64,000 nucleotides of DNA from an uncultured Clostridia bacterium (GCA_944385105.1 CALWVR010000011.1:124001-188000), one strand, 5' to 3'. Counted from the stretch's first letter, positions 46,170-56,532 are shown. Numbers and translations are program-made. Notes: a model not told the origin generated them from the letters alone.

Positions 46170-48191
46170 GTGGTGGCTAAAATAAAAATAAGAGGGTATT
46201 TAAAATATATATTTTGTGTAGTGTTTGTTGTAGCGATTTTCTCAGTGTATGTTGCAAGGCTAGTAAATTGGCAGATTGTGAATGGAGAGGCATACAGGGA
46301 AAGAGCAAACAAAAGTAGTATTAGTATAAATAAGACTGACGCGTTACGTGGTGAAATATTAGACATAAATGGAGAACCGCTATCTGTCAATGTTACGGGA
46401 CATAAGATAGTGTTTGACAGATTTTCTTTAGAACAAGATAAGGAAAATAAAGTAATACTAAGCCTTATAGAACTTATGGAATTAAAGAAAGAACCTTGGA
46501 TAGATGAGTTGCCAATATTTATTAATAAAGAAGGGCAATATGAGTTTATGCAAGGAAAAGAGAAAGAAATAAGAGAGCTAAAATCAAAAGGACGTTTAAA
46601 TGTAAATAGCTATGCCACGGCGGAAGAATGTATGGATAAGCTTATAAATAAGTATAATTGCAAGGAATACGATAAGGTTGATAGCAGGAATATAGTAAGT
46701 GTAAAATATAACATGTCATTAAATGGATATTATGATTCAATGGCGAGTTCATATACATTTGCTGAAAAAATAAGTCCGGAGTTGATGGCGATAGTTTCGG
46801 AGAGGTTTCAGGACACACCAGGAGTTAGAATAGGGTTATATGTTGAAAGGCAACCGATTAATTCTGACTTAGCGCCGCATATAGTTGGAACAGTTGGAAA
46901 GATGTCAGAAGAGCAATATGAGAAGCTTAAGGACCAAGGGTACTCTATAGAAGATATAGTTGGTAAAAGTGGGATAGAGTACGCCTTTGAAGAACAGCTG
47001 CGGGGATTTCCGGGATCTAAGAAGGTTGAACTGTCAAGGGATGGTTCGGTTTTGAGTTTATTAGAAGCAGACGAAGCAAAGCCGGGGCACACTATTTACT
47101 TAACGATTGATTCAAAGGTACAAAAGGCAGCTAATGAAGCGCTTGAAAGGGCGATTAAGACGTCGGGACGTCCTGACTGTGTAGCGGGTGGAGTGGTAGC
47201 ATTGAGGGTAAAGGACTTTTCAGTACTAGCCGCAGCTACGTATCCAAACTTTGATCTTGCAAAAGTAAATGAAAAAGGGTACTATAGTGACCTCATGAAG
47301 GATAAGACAAACCCACTTTTTAATAGAGCATTTAATGGAGCATTTGCTCCAGGTTCAGCGTTTAAACCGTTGGTGGCGTATGGAGCCTTGGAAGAGGGAG
47401 TATTGACAGGCGAAGAAAAGATATATTGTAGTGGAATTTATCATTATCCAGGAGTACCAAACTTTACAACTAAATGTTTAGGGGTCCATCGCGGTGCTAA
47501 TTTAGAATATGCAATGGCAAAATCGTGTAACGTATATTTCTCTGAAGCAGGTAGAAGACTTGGAATAGAGAATATGAACTTATATTCAAAGAAATTTGGT
47601 TTAGGAGTAAAGACGGGTATAGAGCTTCCGGAGACAGCAGGAACACTTGCAGGTCCTGAACATAGCAGAGAGATAGGAGCAAGATGGAGCAATCTTGTAA
47701 CGATAAAGGCGGCGATAGGTCAATCGGACAATGCTTTTTCACCATTACAACTAGCAACTTATGTTGCTACAATGTCTAATTATGGATATAGATATAAAAC
47801 ACATTTAGTCCGAAAGATTACGGATTATAAAAGACAGAATATAATTAGCGAAAATAGCGAGGAGAGCCCTGAACTAGTAGATAGAGTAGGGGGTTCGGAG
47901 AATAACTTTAATTTAGTACAAAATGCAATGAGGCAAGTAGCAATATATGGAACAGCATCTAACTTTAGCTCGTATAAAGTGCCACTGATAATAAAAACAG
48001 GAACAGCGCAGACAAATGGAAGTGATACAAGTACAATTATAGGTGTATCGTATAAGGATGGGCAACCTGATATAGCAGTAGGAGTTGTAATAGAACATGG
48101 AGCTAGCGGTATGTCATCTAAGATGGTTTTGAAAGCGATATTAGATGCGCATTATGATGAAGGAGATGTTCAGGATTCTACAAGTGAGTAA
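46170..48191 (+). CDS. mrdA: Penicillin-binding protein 2, class B transpeptidase
   Basis: Crosslinks peptidoglycan during elongation. 673 residues: one N-terminal transmembrane segment near 11-32, dimerisation domain about 55-300 including RGEILDINGEPL, then the transpeptidase with SAFK (motif SxxK, in APGSAFKPLVAYG), SCN (motif SxN) and KTGTAQT (motif KTG). Start is one of two adjacent GTG codons at 46170 and 46173 next to AAAAGG; the true start is uncertain by a few residues. Ends mreBCD as the wall-synthesis partner. Confidence 0.93.
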   Translation: MVAKIKIRGYLKYIFCVVFVVAIFSVYVARLVNWQIVNGEAYRERANKSSISINKTDALRGEILDINGEPLSVNVTGHKIVFDRFSLEQDKENKVILSLIELMELKKEPWIDELPIFINKEGQYEFMQGKEKEIRELKSKGRLNVNSYATAEECMDKLINKYNCKEYDKVDSRNIVSVKYNMSLNGYYDSMASSYTFAEKISPELMAIVSERFQDTPGVRIGLYVERQPINSDLAPHIVGTVGKMSEEQYEKLKDQGYSIEDIVGKSGIEYAFEEQLRGFPGSKKVELSRDGSVLSLLEADEAKPGHTIYLTIDSKVQKAANEALERAIKTSGRPDCVAGGVVALRVKDFSVLAAATYPNFDLAKVNEKGYYSDLMKDKTNPLFNRAFNGAFAPGSAFKPLVAYGALEEGVLTGEEKIYCSGIYHYPGVPNFTTKCLGVHRGANLEYAMAKSCNVYFSEAGRRLGIENMNLYSKKFGLGVKTGIELPETAGTLAGPEHSREIGARWSNLVTIKAAIGQSDNAFSPLQLATYVATMSNYGYRYKTHLVRKITDYKRQNIISENSEESPELVDRVGGSENNFNLVQNAMRQVAIYGTASNFSSYKVPLIIKTGTAQTNGSDTSTIIGVSYKDGQPDIAVGVVIEHGASGMSSKMVLKAILDAHYDEGDVQDSTSE

Positions 48192-48404
48192 TTTTAAGAA
48201 TATTAATAATTTTATAATAATTTTATTAAAGTTTTGTGCTATAATTAATTGAGGTGAGATATTAAATAATTTTTTGTATCAATATATAAAAAAGCATTGA
48301 ATTTTGATTTTTATTATGATATAGTATAAATTATTGGTGGAAAATAATGGTCGGGGGTATACTTAATCCCTGAGGTTTATATAGTATTTTTTAGGAGTGG
48401 TTTT

Positions 48405-48809
48405 ATGAATATAGCACTTATAGCACATGATGCGAAGAAGGAATTAATGGTTCAATTTTGTATTGCATATTCGGGAATATTAGGAAAACATAATCTATGC
48501 GCTACAGGAACTACGGGAAAAATTGTATCTGATGCAACAGGGCTTAGGATTCAGAAGTTTTTAAGTGGAAGTCAAGGCGGAGCACAACAAATTGCAGCAA
48601 GGATAGCATGTAATGAAATAGATATGCTTTTGTTTTTCAGAGATCCTATGAATAAAAGAGTAGAGGAATCAAGCGACTTAAACTTATTAAGACTTTGTGA
48701 TATGCATGGAATACCATTAGCCACAAACGTAGCAACAGGTGAAGTGCTGATACATGGTTTAGACAGAGGAGATCTTGAATGGAGAGTTCTAGTTAATCCT
48801 CACGCATAA
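48405..48809 (+). CDS. mgsA: Methylglyoxal synthase
   Basis: Converts dihydroxyacetone phosphate to methylglyoxal and phosphate, a bypass that relieves sugar-phosphate build-up. 134 residues. IAHDAKK carries the conserved His8, GTTGKI binds phosphate, and FFRDPM has the catalytic Asp; ATNVATGE follows. The ATG has TAGGAGTGG upstream. The 213-bp gap before it contains no gene that I can support. A terminator follows. Confidence 0.96.
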   Translation: MNIALIAHDAKKELMVQFCIAYSGILGKHNLCATGTTGKIVSDATGLRIQKFLSGSQGGAQQIAARIACNEIDMLLFFRDPMNKRVEESSDLNLLRLCDMHGIPLATNVATGEVLIHGLDRGDLEWRVLVNPHA

Positions 48810-48836
48810 AATTAATTTTAAAAATAATTTTTTATC

Positions 48837-48865
48837 TGCCAGCATTATTGCCGGCAAATTTTTTG
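48837..48865 (+). terminator. mgsA terminator
   Basis: TGCCAGCA (48837-48844) pairs with TGCCGGCA (48849-48856), one mismatch, loop TTAT, followed by AATTTTTT. Confidence 0.75.
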
Positions 48866-48887
48866 TTTACATATTGGAGGGGAACAT

Positions 48888-50207
48888 GTGGAACTGTTAG
48901 CTAAGTGCCCAAGGGGGACGAGGGATATATTGCCAGAAGATAGCTATAAATGGAGATTTTTAGAAAGTATAATGCTTAACGAAGCAGAGTTATATGGTTT
49001 TTCAGAGATAAGAACTCCTGTATTTGAACACACAGAGCTTTTCAATAGAATTGTTGGAGAAGATACAGACATAGTGCAAAAAGAGATGTATACTTTTAAG
49101 GACAAAGGGGGAAGATCAATAACTTTGCGTCCGGAAGGGACAGCAGGTGCTGCAAGAGCAATACTGGAACATGGTTTACATAATGAAACTTTGCCGATAA
49201 AAGTAAGCTATCTTACTTCCTGCTATAGATATGAGAAACCACAGTCGGGGAGATATAGAGAATTTCACCAGTTTGGTGTAGAGTCTTTTGGGACACAGTC
49301 GCCGGCGGAAGATGCGGAAATTATTTGTATGGCAGATTCTTTGTTTAATAGGTTGGGTATAAAAAACTTAACCCTTGAAATTAACTCTATAGGCTGTAAG
49401 AAGTGCAGGAAGGAATACTATAAGGCACTGAAAGAGTATTTAAAAGAAAATATAGATAAGCTATGTGAGACATGCAAAAAAAGGTATGAAACTAATCCAA
49501 TGAGGATAATTGACTGTAAAAATCCTGAGTGTAAAGATATAGTTAAAGAAGCGCCGAACGTAATAGATTTTATTTGTGATGAATGTAGAGAGCACTTTAA
49601 CCTGTTAAAAGACTACCTTGAAGTGGTAGGGGTTAAATATGAAATAAATCCTAGGATAGTAAGAGGTCTTGACTATTATACAAAGACTGTATTTGAATTT
49701 GTGTCAAAGGACGAGAAAACAGAAGGACTAGTGTGCGGAGGAGGCGGACGTTATGATGGACTGATTGAGGAACTATCAGGTAAATCAATGCCGTCTATTG
49801 GATTTGGAATAGGAATAGAGAGAATAATGCTTATACTTGACTCCCAGGGAATAGAGTTTCCAAATACAAGTAAATGTGATCTATACATTGCAACGTTAGA
49901 TAAAGACTCGTCTAAAATGGCGTTAAAACTTTGTAAAGAGCTTAGGGAAGCAGGGTTTATGTCTAGTTTTGATGTAGTGGGTAGAAGTCTTAAGGCACAG
50001 ATGAAATACGCCGATAAAATAGAAGCTAGCTTTAGCATGGTTTTAGGAGAGTCAGAGTTAAAGACTAATGTTGCAAGAATTAAGGATATGACTACAGGTA
50101 AAGATTATAAGATTAATTTAGGAGAAAACTTTTTATCTGAGTTTTTTGAAATAAAGTCTAATATAGAACTTGAATTACACAAGAACTTAACGAAAAATAG
50201 GACATAA
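48888..50207 (+). CDS. hisS: Histidyl-tRNA synthetase
   Basis: Class II synthetase. 439 residues. Motif 1 follows the KCPRGTRDILP start, motif 2 lies in CYRYEKPQSGRYREFHQFG, and the His-binding RGLDYYTKTVFEF and GGGRYDGL are present, then an anticodon domain. Clostridia-type cysteine pairs (CKKC, CETC) occur near 170-200. Start is GTG at 48888 with TGGAGGGG upstream; the overlapping ATG at 48886 reads into a stop after four codons. Confidence 0.97.
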   Translation: MELLAKCPRGTRDILPEDSYKWRFLESIMLNEAELYGFSEIRTPVFEHTELFNRIVGEDTDIVQKEMYTFKDKGGRSITLRPEGTAGAARAILEHGLHNETLPIKVSYLTSCYRYEKPQSGRYREFHQFGVESFGTQSPAEDAEIICMADSLFNRLGIKNLTLEINSIGCKKCRKEYYKALKEYLKENIDKLCETCKKRYETNPMRIIDCKNPECKDIVKEAPNVIDFICDECREHFNLLKDYLEVVGVKYEINPRIVRGLDYYTKTVFEFVSKDEKTEGLVCGGGGRYDGLIEELSGKSMPSIGFGIGIERIMLILDSQGIEFPNTSKCDLYIATLDKDSSKMALKLCKELREAGFMSSFDVVGRSLKAQMKYADKIEASFSMVLGESELKTNVARIKDMTTGKDYKINLGENFLSEFFEIKSNIELELHKNLTKNRT

Positions 50208-50210
50208 ATA

Positions 50211-50260
50211 AAAAGATAGCTATCAAAATATGAAAAATAGATAGCTATCTTTTATTTTTT
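50211..50260. terminator. hisS terminator, probably bidirectional
   Basis: AAAAGATAGCTATC (50211-50224) is repeated inverted as GATAGCTATCTTTT (50240-50253), then a T tract. It overlaps the stop of the convergent small gene. Confidence 0.85.
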
Positions 50261-50527
50261 TGAAGGTGAAATAAGATTAAAGTCAAATCTATTATTTTTT
50301 ATATCGTAATATAGATAAGAGGCATTAAAAAAGGTATAGGAGATAGTATTTTGCTCGTCCCTACAGTCTTGAATGATGGTTGACAATACGGATAAGACAA
50401 GACTCTTAGATATTCCTAAGAGTCTATATTTATTAATTAATCGACGTCGTTGATTGTATGATAAATTAAATGAATTTGCTCCAATTTCATCAAATTCCTG
50501 ATAAATATCAACCCAAGTTTTATCCAT
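50252..50527 (-). CDS. Hypothetical protein, 91 residues
   Basis: Unrecognised soluble-looking protein. Support for being real: AAGAGGTGA 8 nt before the ATG, a sensible amino acid mix, and a terminator at its end. It has a basic patch NQRRRLINKYRL near 25-36 and one cysteine (C54). No signal peptide or membrane segment. Monocistronic, between hisS and the S10 leader. Confidence 0.6.
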   Translation of the reverse strand: MDKTWVDIYQEFDEIGANSFNLSYNQRRRLINKYRLLGISKSLVLSVLSTIIQDCRDEQNTISYTFFNASYLYYDIKNNRFDFNLISPSKK

Positions 50528-50561
50528 AGCTTAATTCACCTCTTGATAAATTATATATATA

Positions 50562-50957
50562 TTACATTGTTTTATAAGAATGGTCAATAGCTTTTAGTAT
50601 ATAGATAATAGAAAACAAAGCAATTTTAAGAGGTAAAACGTAAGGAATTAAAGTAAATATATAAGAAATGCAGATATTATTTAATTTTATAACATGGTTA
50701 TTGTTTGATATTAAATTAAATTTATTAATATAGAAAATTTTATAATTGATTATTTTTAATATATTTAAGTAGTACAAATAAATTATAAACTTTAGAGGTA
50801 TGTTATTAGATTTTTCTGTGGTAAATGAGTGAGAATCAATTTTGGAACACATAAAGTGACAGAGAGTAATATACAACATATGTAGAAAAATATCAAGTTT
50901 TATTAAAAGATTCAATAACAAAAATGGCATAAAATTTAGAAAAATTAAAAAAAGCAT
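50562..50957 (-). CDS. Doubtful hydrophobic reading frame
   Basis: A 131-codon frame giving an Ile/Leu/Tyr/Asn-rich product with several hydrophobic stretches (1-35, 55-80, 95-125). AAAGG lies only 3 nt from the ATG, and the start abuts the -35 box of the opposite S10 promoter, which leaves little room for its own promoter. The composition is what AT-rich non-coding DNA would give. It may be a real membrane protein, but I would not rely on it. Otherwise 50528-50957 holds nothing I can identify. Confidence 0.28.
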   Translation of the reverse strand: MLFLIFLNFMPFLLLNLLIKLDIFLHMLYITLCHFMCSKIDSHSFTTEKSNNIPLKFIIYLYYLNILKIINYKIFYINKFNLISNNNHVIKLNNICISYIFTLIPYVLPLKIALFSIIYILKAIDHSYKTM

Positions 50958-50986
50958 TGACCTTTTAAAGTTTATATGATATTATA
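50958..50986 (+). promoter_or_regulatory. S10 operon promoter
   Basis: TTGACC (50958-50963), 17-bp spacer, TATTAT (50981-50986) with TGA before it (extended -10). Predicted start is near 50993, about 257 nt before rpsJ. Confidence 0.65.
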
Positions 50987-50992
50987 CTTTAG

Positions 50993-51249
50993 TGTGACTG
51001 CACAAAGATATGCGTTGAAGCGGGAGGTTGCGGCAGTTAGTCGGTTTTTCCGTGGAGTATGTCCGATTTTAAACCGGGCGATTAAAAATTAAATAAATGA
51101 CTTAATTTTAATCAAGTCATTTGTATTCTTTTTTACCTTTCCCGGAGCTTTTTAAAGCAACCGGTTTTTTAATTTCAAACTATGAAACACCCGGACGGGT
51201 ATAAGGTTTTGAAGGAACGCCCGCCAACTACAAGAAGGAGGCGATTATA
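50993..51249 (+). promoter_or_regulatory. Structured leader of the S10 operon
   Basis: About 257 nt with GC-rich blocks in an AT-rich genome. It contains GCGGGAGGTTGCGGCAG, short CGG/CCG hairpins, CCGGGCG (51075-51081) which can pair with the later CGCCCG (near 51221) or with TCCCGG near 51139, and an internal terminator-like hairpin. The mutually exclusive pairings suggest attenuation. Confidence 0.5.
51095..51134 (+). terminator. Terminator-like hairpin in the S10 leader
   Basis: AAATGACTT (51095-51103) pairs with AAGTCATTT (51114-51122), 10-nt loop, then GTATTCTTTTTT. It lies 115 nt upstream of rpsJ, so it could act as an attenuator. Confidence 0.6.
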
Positions 51250-51561
51250 TTGGCAGTCAAGGAAAAGATTAGGATAAGGCTTAAGGGTTATGATCATCAG
51301 TTGGTAGATCAGTCGGCTCAAAGGATAGTTGAGACAGCTTCTCGAACAGGAGCTAAGGTTTCAGGTCCAGTCCCGCTACCAACAGAGAAGCAAATTATCA
51401 CAATTTTAAGAGCTGTTCATAAAGATAAAGACAGCCGTGAGCAATTTGAAATGAGAACTCATAAAAGACTTATTGATATCTTAAGACCATCTAATAAGAC
51501 CGTAGAGGCTCTTATGGGTCTAGAACTCCCTGCTGGTGTTGATATAGAAATAAAACTTTAA
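51250..51561 (+). CDS. rpsJ: 30S ribosomal protein S10 (NusE)
   Basis: 103 residues; part of the 30S head and, with NusB, of antitermination complexes. [16 protein letters not shown] and GPVPLPT are the family blocks. TTG start with AAGGAGGCG upstream. First gene of the ribosomal cluster; no str-operon gene (tuf, fus) precedes it here. Confidence 0.98.
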   Translation: MAVKEKIRIRLKGYDHQLVDQSAQRIVETASRTGAKVSGPVPLPTEKQIITILRAVHKDKDSREQFEMRTHKRLIDILRPSNKTVEALMGLELPAGVDIEIKL

Positions 51562-51628
51562 TCAACGAACAAGTAGTCGGGGTCAAGTTGAGGAAACTCA
51601 ACCAATAACCTAACTAGGAGGTATAAAA

Positions 51629-52306
51629 ATGCAAAAGGCAATCATTGGAAAAAAGATTGGTATGACACAAATTTTTGACGAAAATGGAAAAGTAATTCCA
51701 GTAACAGTTATAGAAGCTGGCCCATGCGTTGTATCACAGAAAAAAACGATAGAAAATGATGGCTATAATTCTATCCAAATGGGATTTGGAGATATAAAGC
51801 TTAAATATAAAAAAGGGACCAGAGCAGCAAAATTTGATGAAAAGCCAATCAACGTAACTTTAGCAATGCAAGGTCATTTTGAAAAGGCTGATGTTGCACC
51901 AAAAAAAGTTCTAAAAGAATTTCGCTTTGAAGACATAAACGCTTACAATGTAGGAGATGTAATCAAGGTTGATATTTTTAAACAAGGGGACAAAGTTGAT
52001 GTCACAGGGACTAGCAAAGGAAAGGGCTATGCAGGTGTTATTAAGCGTTGGAACTTTAGACGTTTAAAAGAGACTCATGGTTCAGGACCTGTTGTACGTC
52101 ATGGAGGTTCTATAGGTGCATGTTCAGACCCGTCAAGAGTATTTAAAGGGACGAAAATGGCAGGACATCTTGGAGCTGAGAAGGTAACCATTCAAAATTT
52201 AGAAATCGTTAAAATTGATAACGAAAACAACTTACTTGCCATTAAGGGAGCGATTCCAGGAGCAAATGGTGGTACAGTAGTAGTTAAGCAAAGTATTAAG
52301 GCTTAG
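51629..52306 (+). CDS. rplC: 50S ribosomal protein L3
   Basis: Early assembly protein near the peptidyl transferase centre. 225 residues, somewhat longer than the usual 205-210, with an extra basic stretch near 58-76. The loop [20 protein letters not shown] (residues near 143-162) holds the conserved glutamine/histidine tip region. AGGAGG precedes the ATG. Confidence 0.97.
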   Translation: MQKAIIGKKIGMTQIFDENGKVIPVTVIEAGPCVVSQKKTIENDGYNSIQMGFGDIKLKYKKGTRAAKFDEKPINVTLAMQGHFEKADVAPKKVLKEFRFEDINAYNVGDVIKVDIFKQGDKVDVTGTSKGKGYAGVIKRWNFRRLKETHGSGPVVRHGGSIGACSDPSRVFKGTKMAGHLGAEKVTIQNLEIVKIDNENNLLAIKGAIPGANGGTVVVKQSIKA

Positions 52307-52323
52307 AGGAAGGGGGAATTATA

Positions 52324-52947
52324 ATGCCAAAAGTAGAAGTACTCGATGTAAAAGGCCAAAAAGTAGATGAAATAGAGCTTTTAGATACTATATTTGGAAT
52401 AGAGCCAAACAAGGCCCTTCTTCATGAAATGGTTGTTAATTTTTTAGCGAATAGGCGCCAAGGAACTCAGTCAGCGCTAACGAGGGCTGAAGTATCCGGT
52501 GGAGGACGCAAACCATGGAGACAAAAGGGAACTGGTCATGCAAGGCAAGGTTCAATACGAGCACCACAGTGGAGACACGGAGGAATTGTATTTGCGCCAA
52601 AGCCAAGAGACTATAGTTATACAGTTAACAAAAAAGAAAGAAGACTTGCAATGAAGTCAGCATTTTCGTCTAAAGCCATTGAAAATAATATAATAGTTAT
52701 CGATGGTTTAAAGATGGATGAGTATAAGACAAAAGAAATAGTAAATATGTTGTCTGCAATTAATTCTAAAAAGAAAGCATTAATTGTACTGCCAGAAGTA
52801 GACAAAAAAATTATAAATTCAGCAAGAAATATTCCTTCAGTTAAGACAACGCAAGTCAATAATCTTAATGTTTATGATATTTTAAATTGCGATAGTCTTA
52901 TTATAATTAAAGAGGCAGTGGCCAAAATTGAGGAGGTGTATGCTTAA
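52324..52947 (+). CDS. rplD: 50S ribosomal protein L4
   Basis: 207 residues. The extended arm that lines the exit tunnel is [19 protein letters not shown] near 60-78. In E. coli L4 autoregulates the S10 operon through its leader; the structured leader here makes that worth testing, but it is not shown. Ends directly at the rplW start codon, so translation is coupled. Confidence 0.97.
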   Translation: MPKVEVLDVKGQKVDEIELLDTIFGIEPNKALLHEMVVNFLANRRQGTQSALTRAEVSGGGRKPWRQKGTGHARQGSIRAPQWRHGGIVFAPKPRDYSYTVNKKERRLAMKSAFSSKAIENNIIVIDGLKMDEYKTKEIVNMLSAINSKKKALIVLPEVDKKIINSARNIPSVKTTQVNNLNVYDILNCDSLIIIKEAVAKIEEVYA

Positions 52948-53238
52948 ATGGTAGCTCAAGATATAATAATTCGTCCTATAATTACAGAGAAGAGTATGAG
53001 TGGGATACCCATGAAAATGTACACTTTTGAGGTTGCCAAAAATGCTAATAAAATAGAGATAAAAAAGGCAGTTGAGGAACTTTTTGATGTTAAGGTTTCA
53101 AAGGTAAATACATTGAATGTAAAAGGACATTTAAGGCGTCAAGGAAGAACTCAGGGCTACACTTCAGATTGGAAAAAGGCCTATGTTACACTAAAAGAAG
53201 ACAGCAAACCTATAGAGTTTTTTGAAGGTATGATGTAA
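52948..53238 (+). CDS. rplW: 50S ribosomal protein L23
   Basis: 96 residues at the tunnel exit, docking site for trigger factor and [16 protein letters not shown] and the [16 protein letters not shown] hairpin are typical. GGAGGTGT lies before the ATG within the end of rplD. A 103-bp gap to rplB has no gene. Confidence 0.97.
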   Translation: MVAQDIIIRPIITEKSMSGIPMKMYTFEVAKNANKIEIKKAVEELFDVKVSKVNTLNVKGHLRRQGRTQGYTSDWKKAYVTLKEDSKPIEFFEGMM

Positions 53239-53341
53239 TTTTACTTAGTCAAGGTTTCAAAAGCTGCTTGAATTAGATGATAAATAAAATAGCAAAGTAT
53301 GGGAGATGTCCCGCAAAGCTATAAAGAGGAGATGAATCAAG

Positions 53342-54175
53342 ATGGCTATTAAGAATTTTAAACCGACCACTCCGTCAAGGCGTAATATGTCGGTTATAGA
53401 TTATTCGGAGCTTTCAAAGGTGGCACCTGAAAAGAGTTTACTCGAGCCAATGAATAAAAAGTCCGGACGAAATAGCTATGGTAGAATAACAGTTCGCCAT
53501 AGAGGCGGTGGAAACAGAAGAAAATATCGTATTATAGATTTCAAACGTCAAAAGTTTGATATTCCGGCGAAAGTACTGACACTAGAATATGACCCAAACC
53601 GTTCAGCACATATTGCTTTAGTTCAATATGAGGATGGAGAAAAGGCATATATAATTGCACCAAATGGATTAAAGGTAGGAGACACAATAGTTGCAGGAGC
53701 AAATGCAGACATAAAGCCTGGAAATGCATTACCGCTATCAAACATACCTGTTGGTACGTTTATACACAATGTAGAGCTTTATCCAGGAAAAGGGGCACAG
53801 TTTGCAAGAGCAGCAGGGATAATGGCTCAGCTTATGGCAAAAGAGGGCAAACTAGCTCTTTTAAGGTTACCGTCAGGGGAACTTAGAAATGTTCCAGTTG
53901 AATGCATGGCAACAGTTGGGCAAGTAAGTAATACTGATCATGAGAACGTCAAAATAGGAAAAGCAGGACGTAAGCGCAATATGGGAATAAGGCCAACAGT
54001 TCGAGGCTCTGTAATGAATCCATGTGATCACCCACATGGAGGAGGAGAAGGAAAGAGTCCGATTGGACGTCCAGGACCTGTTACTCCTTGGGGCAAACCA
54101 GCACTTGGTTATAAAACAAGGAAGGCACACAATAGATCAGACAAATTTATTGTCAAACGTAGAAACGGTAAATAA
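53342..54175 (+). CDS. rplB: 50S ribosomal protein L2
   Basis: 277 residues; needed for subunit joining and peptidyl transfer. [17 protein letters not shown] near 40-56 and [13 protein letters not shown] near 222-234 with the essential His. GAGGAG precedes the ATG. Confidence 0.98.
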   Translation: MAIKNFKPTTPSRRNMSVIDYSELSKVAPEKSLLEPMNKKSGRNSYGRITVRHRGGGNRRKYRIIDFKRQKFDIPAKVLTLEYDPNRSAHIALVQYEDGEKAYIIAPNGLKVGDTIVAGANADIKPGNALPLSNIPVGTFIHNVELYPGKGAQFARAAGIMAQLMAKEGKLALLRLPSGELRNVPVECMATVGQVSNTDHENVKIGKAGRKRNMGIRPTVRGSVMNPCDHPHGGGEGKSPIGRPGPVTPWGKPALGYKTRKAHNRSDKFIVKRRNGK

Positions 54176-54201
54176 GCAACACAGAAAGGAGCTTAGTTTA
54201 T

Positions 54202-54474
54202 ATGGGAAGAAGCTTAAAAAAGGGTCCTTATGTGCAGCCTGTGCTGCTTAAAAGGGTTCAGGAAATGAACAAGAATGGCGAGAAGAAAGTCTTAAAGACT
54301 TGGAGCCGTTCATCGACAATTTTTCCTGACTTTGTAGGGCACACATTTGCCGTACATGATGGACGAAAACATGTTCCGGTATACGTAACAGAAGATATGG
54401 TTGGACACAAATTAGGAGAGTTTGCGCCAACGAGATTATTCAAAGGTCATGCCGGATCAAAAACAACGAAATAA
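54202..54474 (+). CDS. rpsS: 30S ribosomal protein S19
   Basis: 90 residues, 30S head. [15 protein letters not shown] start and [15 protein letters not shown] and [10 protein letters not shown] blocks are diagnostic. AAAGGAG precedes the ATG. Confidence 0.98.
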   Translation: MGRSLKKGPYVQPVLLKRVQEMNKNGEKKVLKTWSRSSTIFPDFVGHTFAVHDGRKHVPVYVTEDMVGHKLGEFAPTRLFKGHAGSKTTK

Positions 54475-54496
54475 CAGCCGAAAGGAGTGTGTAGCA

Positions 54497-54832
54497 ATGG
54501 AAGCTGTGGCATATTTAAAGTACGCCAGAATATCTCCGCGCAAAGTATCAATCGTATTAGATTTAATAAGAAATAAACCGGTTGATGTTGCAGCGGCTAT
54601 CCTAAGGCATACCCCAAAGGCTGCCTGTGAGGATCTAACAAAGCTTTTAAAATCAGCAGTAGCAAATGCTGAAAACAACCACAATATGGATAAAGATAAA
54701 CTTTATGTAGCAGAGTGTTTTGTGTGTCCGGGACCTATATTAAAGCGTATTCGTCCAAAGGACCATGGAAGAGCACATAGAATAGAGAAAAGAACATCTC
54801 ATGTAACCATAGTGCTCAGGGAAAAAGAATAA
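54497..54832 (+). CDS. rplV: 50S ribosomal protein L22
   Basis: 111 residues from the ATG at 54497 (GAAAGGAGTG upstream); the longer frame reaching back into rpsS is not real. The loop reaching the exit tunnel is at the [13 protein letters not shown] region near 82-94. [16 protein letters not shown] starts the fold. Confidence 0.97.
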   Translation: MEAVAYLKYARISPRKVSIVLDLIRNKPVDVAAAILRHTPKAACEDLTKLLKSAVANAENNHNMDKDKLYVAECFVCPGPILKRIRPKDHGRAHRIEKRTSHVTIVLREKE

Positions 54833-54851
54833 CTAAAGAGGGAGGTAAACT

Positions 54852-55571
54852 ATGGGGCAGAAAGTAAATCCACACGGAATGCGTGTAGGAGTAATAAAGA
54901 ATTGGGATTCACGCTGGTTCGCAAAAGACAAAGACTTTGGAGATTTACTGGTAGAAGACTATAATCTACGTAAATTTCTAAAAAAACAACTTTACGCAGC
55001 AGGAGTACCAAAAATAGAAATAGAGCGAGATGCAGCTAAAGTTAGAATTAATATCCATTGCTCAAAGCCTGGAATGGTAATAGGTAAGGGCGGAGCAGAA
55101 ATAGATAAATTACGTGTTCAGTGTGAAAAGATGCTAAATAAGCCTGTATTAATAAATATAGTAGAGGTTAAGTCTCCAGACATGGATGCACAACTTATAG
55201 CAGAGAATATAGCAGTGCAGTTAGAGAAGAGAGTATCTTTTCGTAGAGCAATGAAGCAGTCTATAGGAAGAGCAATGAGATTTGGAGCAAAGGGAATAAA
55301 GGTACAGGTTTCAGGACGTCTAGGTGGAGCAGAGATAGCTCGATCAGAACATTACCATGAAGGAACGATTCCACTACAAACATTAAGAGCAGATATAGAC
55401 TATGGCTTTGCAGAGGCAGCAACGACATATGGCCGAATTGGAGTAAAAGTTTGGTTATATAAAGGTGAGGTTTTAGGGAACGCAAAAGCAGTTCAAGAGA
55501 AGAATGAAAAGAAAGAAACGCGTCGTCCAAGAGAAAACCGTGCTCCTAAGAGGGAAGGGGGCAGGAAATAA
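54852..55571 (+). CDS. rpsC: 30S ribosomal protein S3
   Basis: 239 residues. KH domain with [15 protein letters not shown] near 72-87 and the S3 C-terminal domain ([15 protein letters not shown]). A basic tail of about 25 residues ends the protein. GAGGGAGG precedes the ATG. Its stop overlaps the rplP start (TAATG). Confidence 0.98.
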   Translation: MGQKVNPHGMRVGVIKNWDSRWFAKDKDFGDLLVEDYNLRKFLKKQLYAAGVPKIEIERDAAKVRINIHCSKPGMVIGKGGAEIDKLRVQCEKMLNKPVLINIVEVKSPDMDAQLIAENIAVQLEKRVSFRRAMKQSIGRAMRFGAKGIKVQVSGRLGGAEIARSEHYHEGTIPLQTLRADIDYGFAEAATTYGRIGVKVWLYKGEVLGNAKAVQEKNEKKETRRPRENRAPKREGGRK

Positions 55572-55996
55572 TGTTATTACCAAAGAGAGTAAAACATAGG
55601 AAAGTGCATAGAGGGCGAATGACCGGAAAAGCGATGAGAGGCAATAAGGTATCAAATGGAGAATTTGGGTTGCAAGCTTTAGAGCCGGCATGGATTACTT
55701 CGAATCAAATAGAAGCTGCCCGTGTTGCTATGACAAGATATTGCAAGAGATTTGGTAAGGTATGGATCAAGATATTCCCTGATAAACCAGTAACGAAGAA
55801 ACCGGCAGAAACTCGTATGGGTAAAGGTAAAGGTGCACCAGAATTCTGGGTAGCGGTAGTAAAGCCAGGAAGAGTAATGTTTGAAATAGCAGGGGTGTCT
55901 GAAGAGACTGCTAGAGAAGCAATGAGACTTGCAGCAAATAAGTTACCAATAAAATGTAAATTTGTTGTGAGAGAAGAAACGGATGGTGAGCAATAA
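55571..55996 (+). CDS. rplP: 50S ribosomal protein L16
   Basis: 141 residues, contacts A-site t[20 protein letters not shown] start and [19 protein letters not shown] near 82-100 are diagnostic. AGGGAAGGGGG lies at the rpsC end; start and stop codons overlap on both sides. Confidence 0.98.
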   Translation: MLLPKRVKHRKVHRGRMTGKAMRGNKVSNGEFGLQALEPAWITSNQIEAARVAMTRYCKRFGKVWIKIFPDKPVTKKPAETRMGKGKGAPEFWVAVVKPGRVMFEIAGVSEETAREAMRLAANKLPIKCKFVVREETDGEQ

Positions 55997-56202
55997 TGAA
56001 GGCTTCAGAAATGAGAAATTTGTCAAATGCAGAACTCGAAAAGAGGCTAAAAGACTTAAAAGCTGAATTATTCAATCTGCGTTTTCAACTTGCCATCAAT
56101 CAACTAGAAAATCCAATGCGTATTAGTTCAGTAAAAAAAGACATAGCAAGGGTATTAACAATTCTACGAGAGAATGAAAAAAAAGCTGATACTAAAGCGT
56201 AA
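55996..56202 (+). CDS. rpmC: 50S ribosomal protein L29
   Basis: 68 residues, helical, at the tunnel exit. [20 protein letters not shown] is the family block. The ATG overlaps the rplP stop. Confidence 0.97.
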   Translation: MKASEMRNLSNAELEKRLKDLKAELFNLRFQLAINQLENPMRISSVKKDIARVLTILRENEKKADTKA

Positions 56203-56219
56203 TGGAGGGAGGATTAGTT

Positions 56220-56477
56220 TTGAGCGATAGAAATATGAGAAAAACCGGGGTTGGAAAAGTTGTTAGCAACAAGATGGATAAAACTATTGTAGTTGCTATA
56301 GAAGATAGTGTAAGGCACAAACTTTACAACAAAATAGTAAAACGTACAGTTAAATTTAAGGCTCATGATGAAAATAATGAGTGCTCAATAGGAGATCGTG
56401 TACGTATAATGGAAACCCGTCCTCTAAGTAAAGATAAGAGATGGCGATTAGTAGAGATAATAGAGAAGGCAAAGTAA
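56220..56477 (+). CDS. rpsQ: 30S ribosomal protein S17
   Basis: 85 residues. I take the TTG at 56220, preceded by GGGAGGA, giving [19 protein letters not shown] as in relatives. The ATG at 56202 would put the ribosome site inside the coding region. KTIVVAI and RLVEI blocks fit S17. Confidence 0.96.
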   Translation: MSDRNMRKTGVGKVVSNKMDKTIVVAIEDSVRHKLYNKIVKRTVKFKAHDENNECSIGDRVRIMETRPLSKDKRWRLVEIIEKAK

Positions 56478-56532
56478 TAAGTTTAATATTTGTCTTTAAA
56501 AAGAAACTAACAAGGGTTAGGAGGAACGTACT

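Noticed and set aside
54422..54496. N-terminal extension of L22 into rpsS
   Set aside because: The ATG at 54497 has a proper ribosome site and the standard L22 start.
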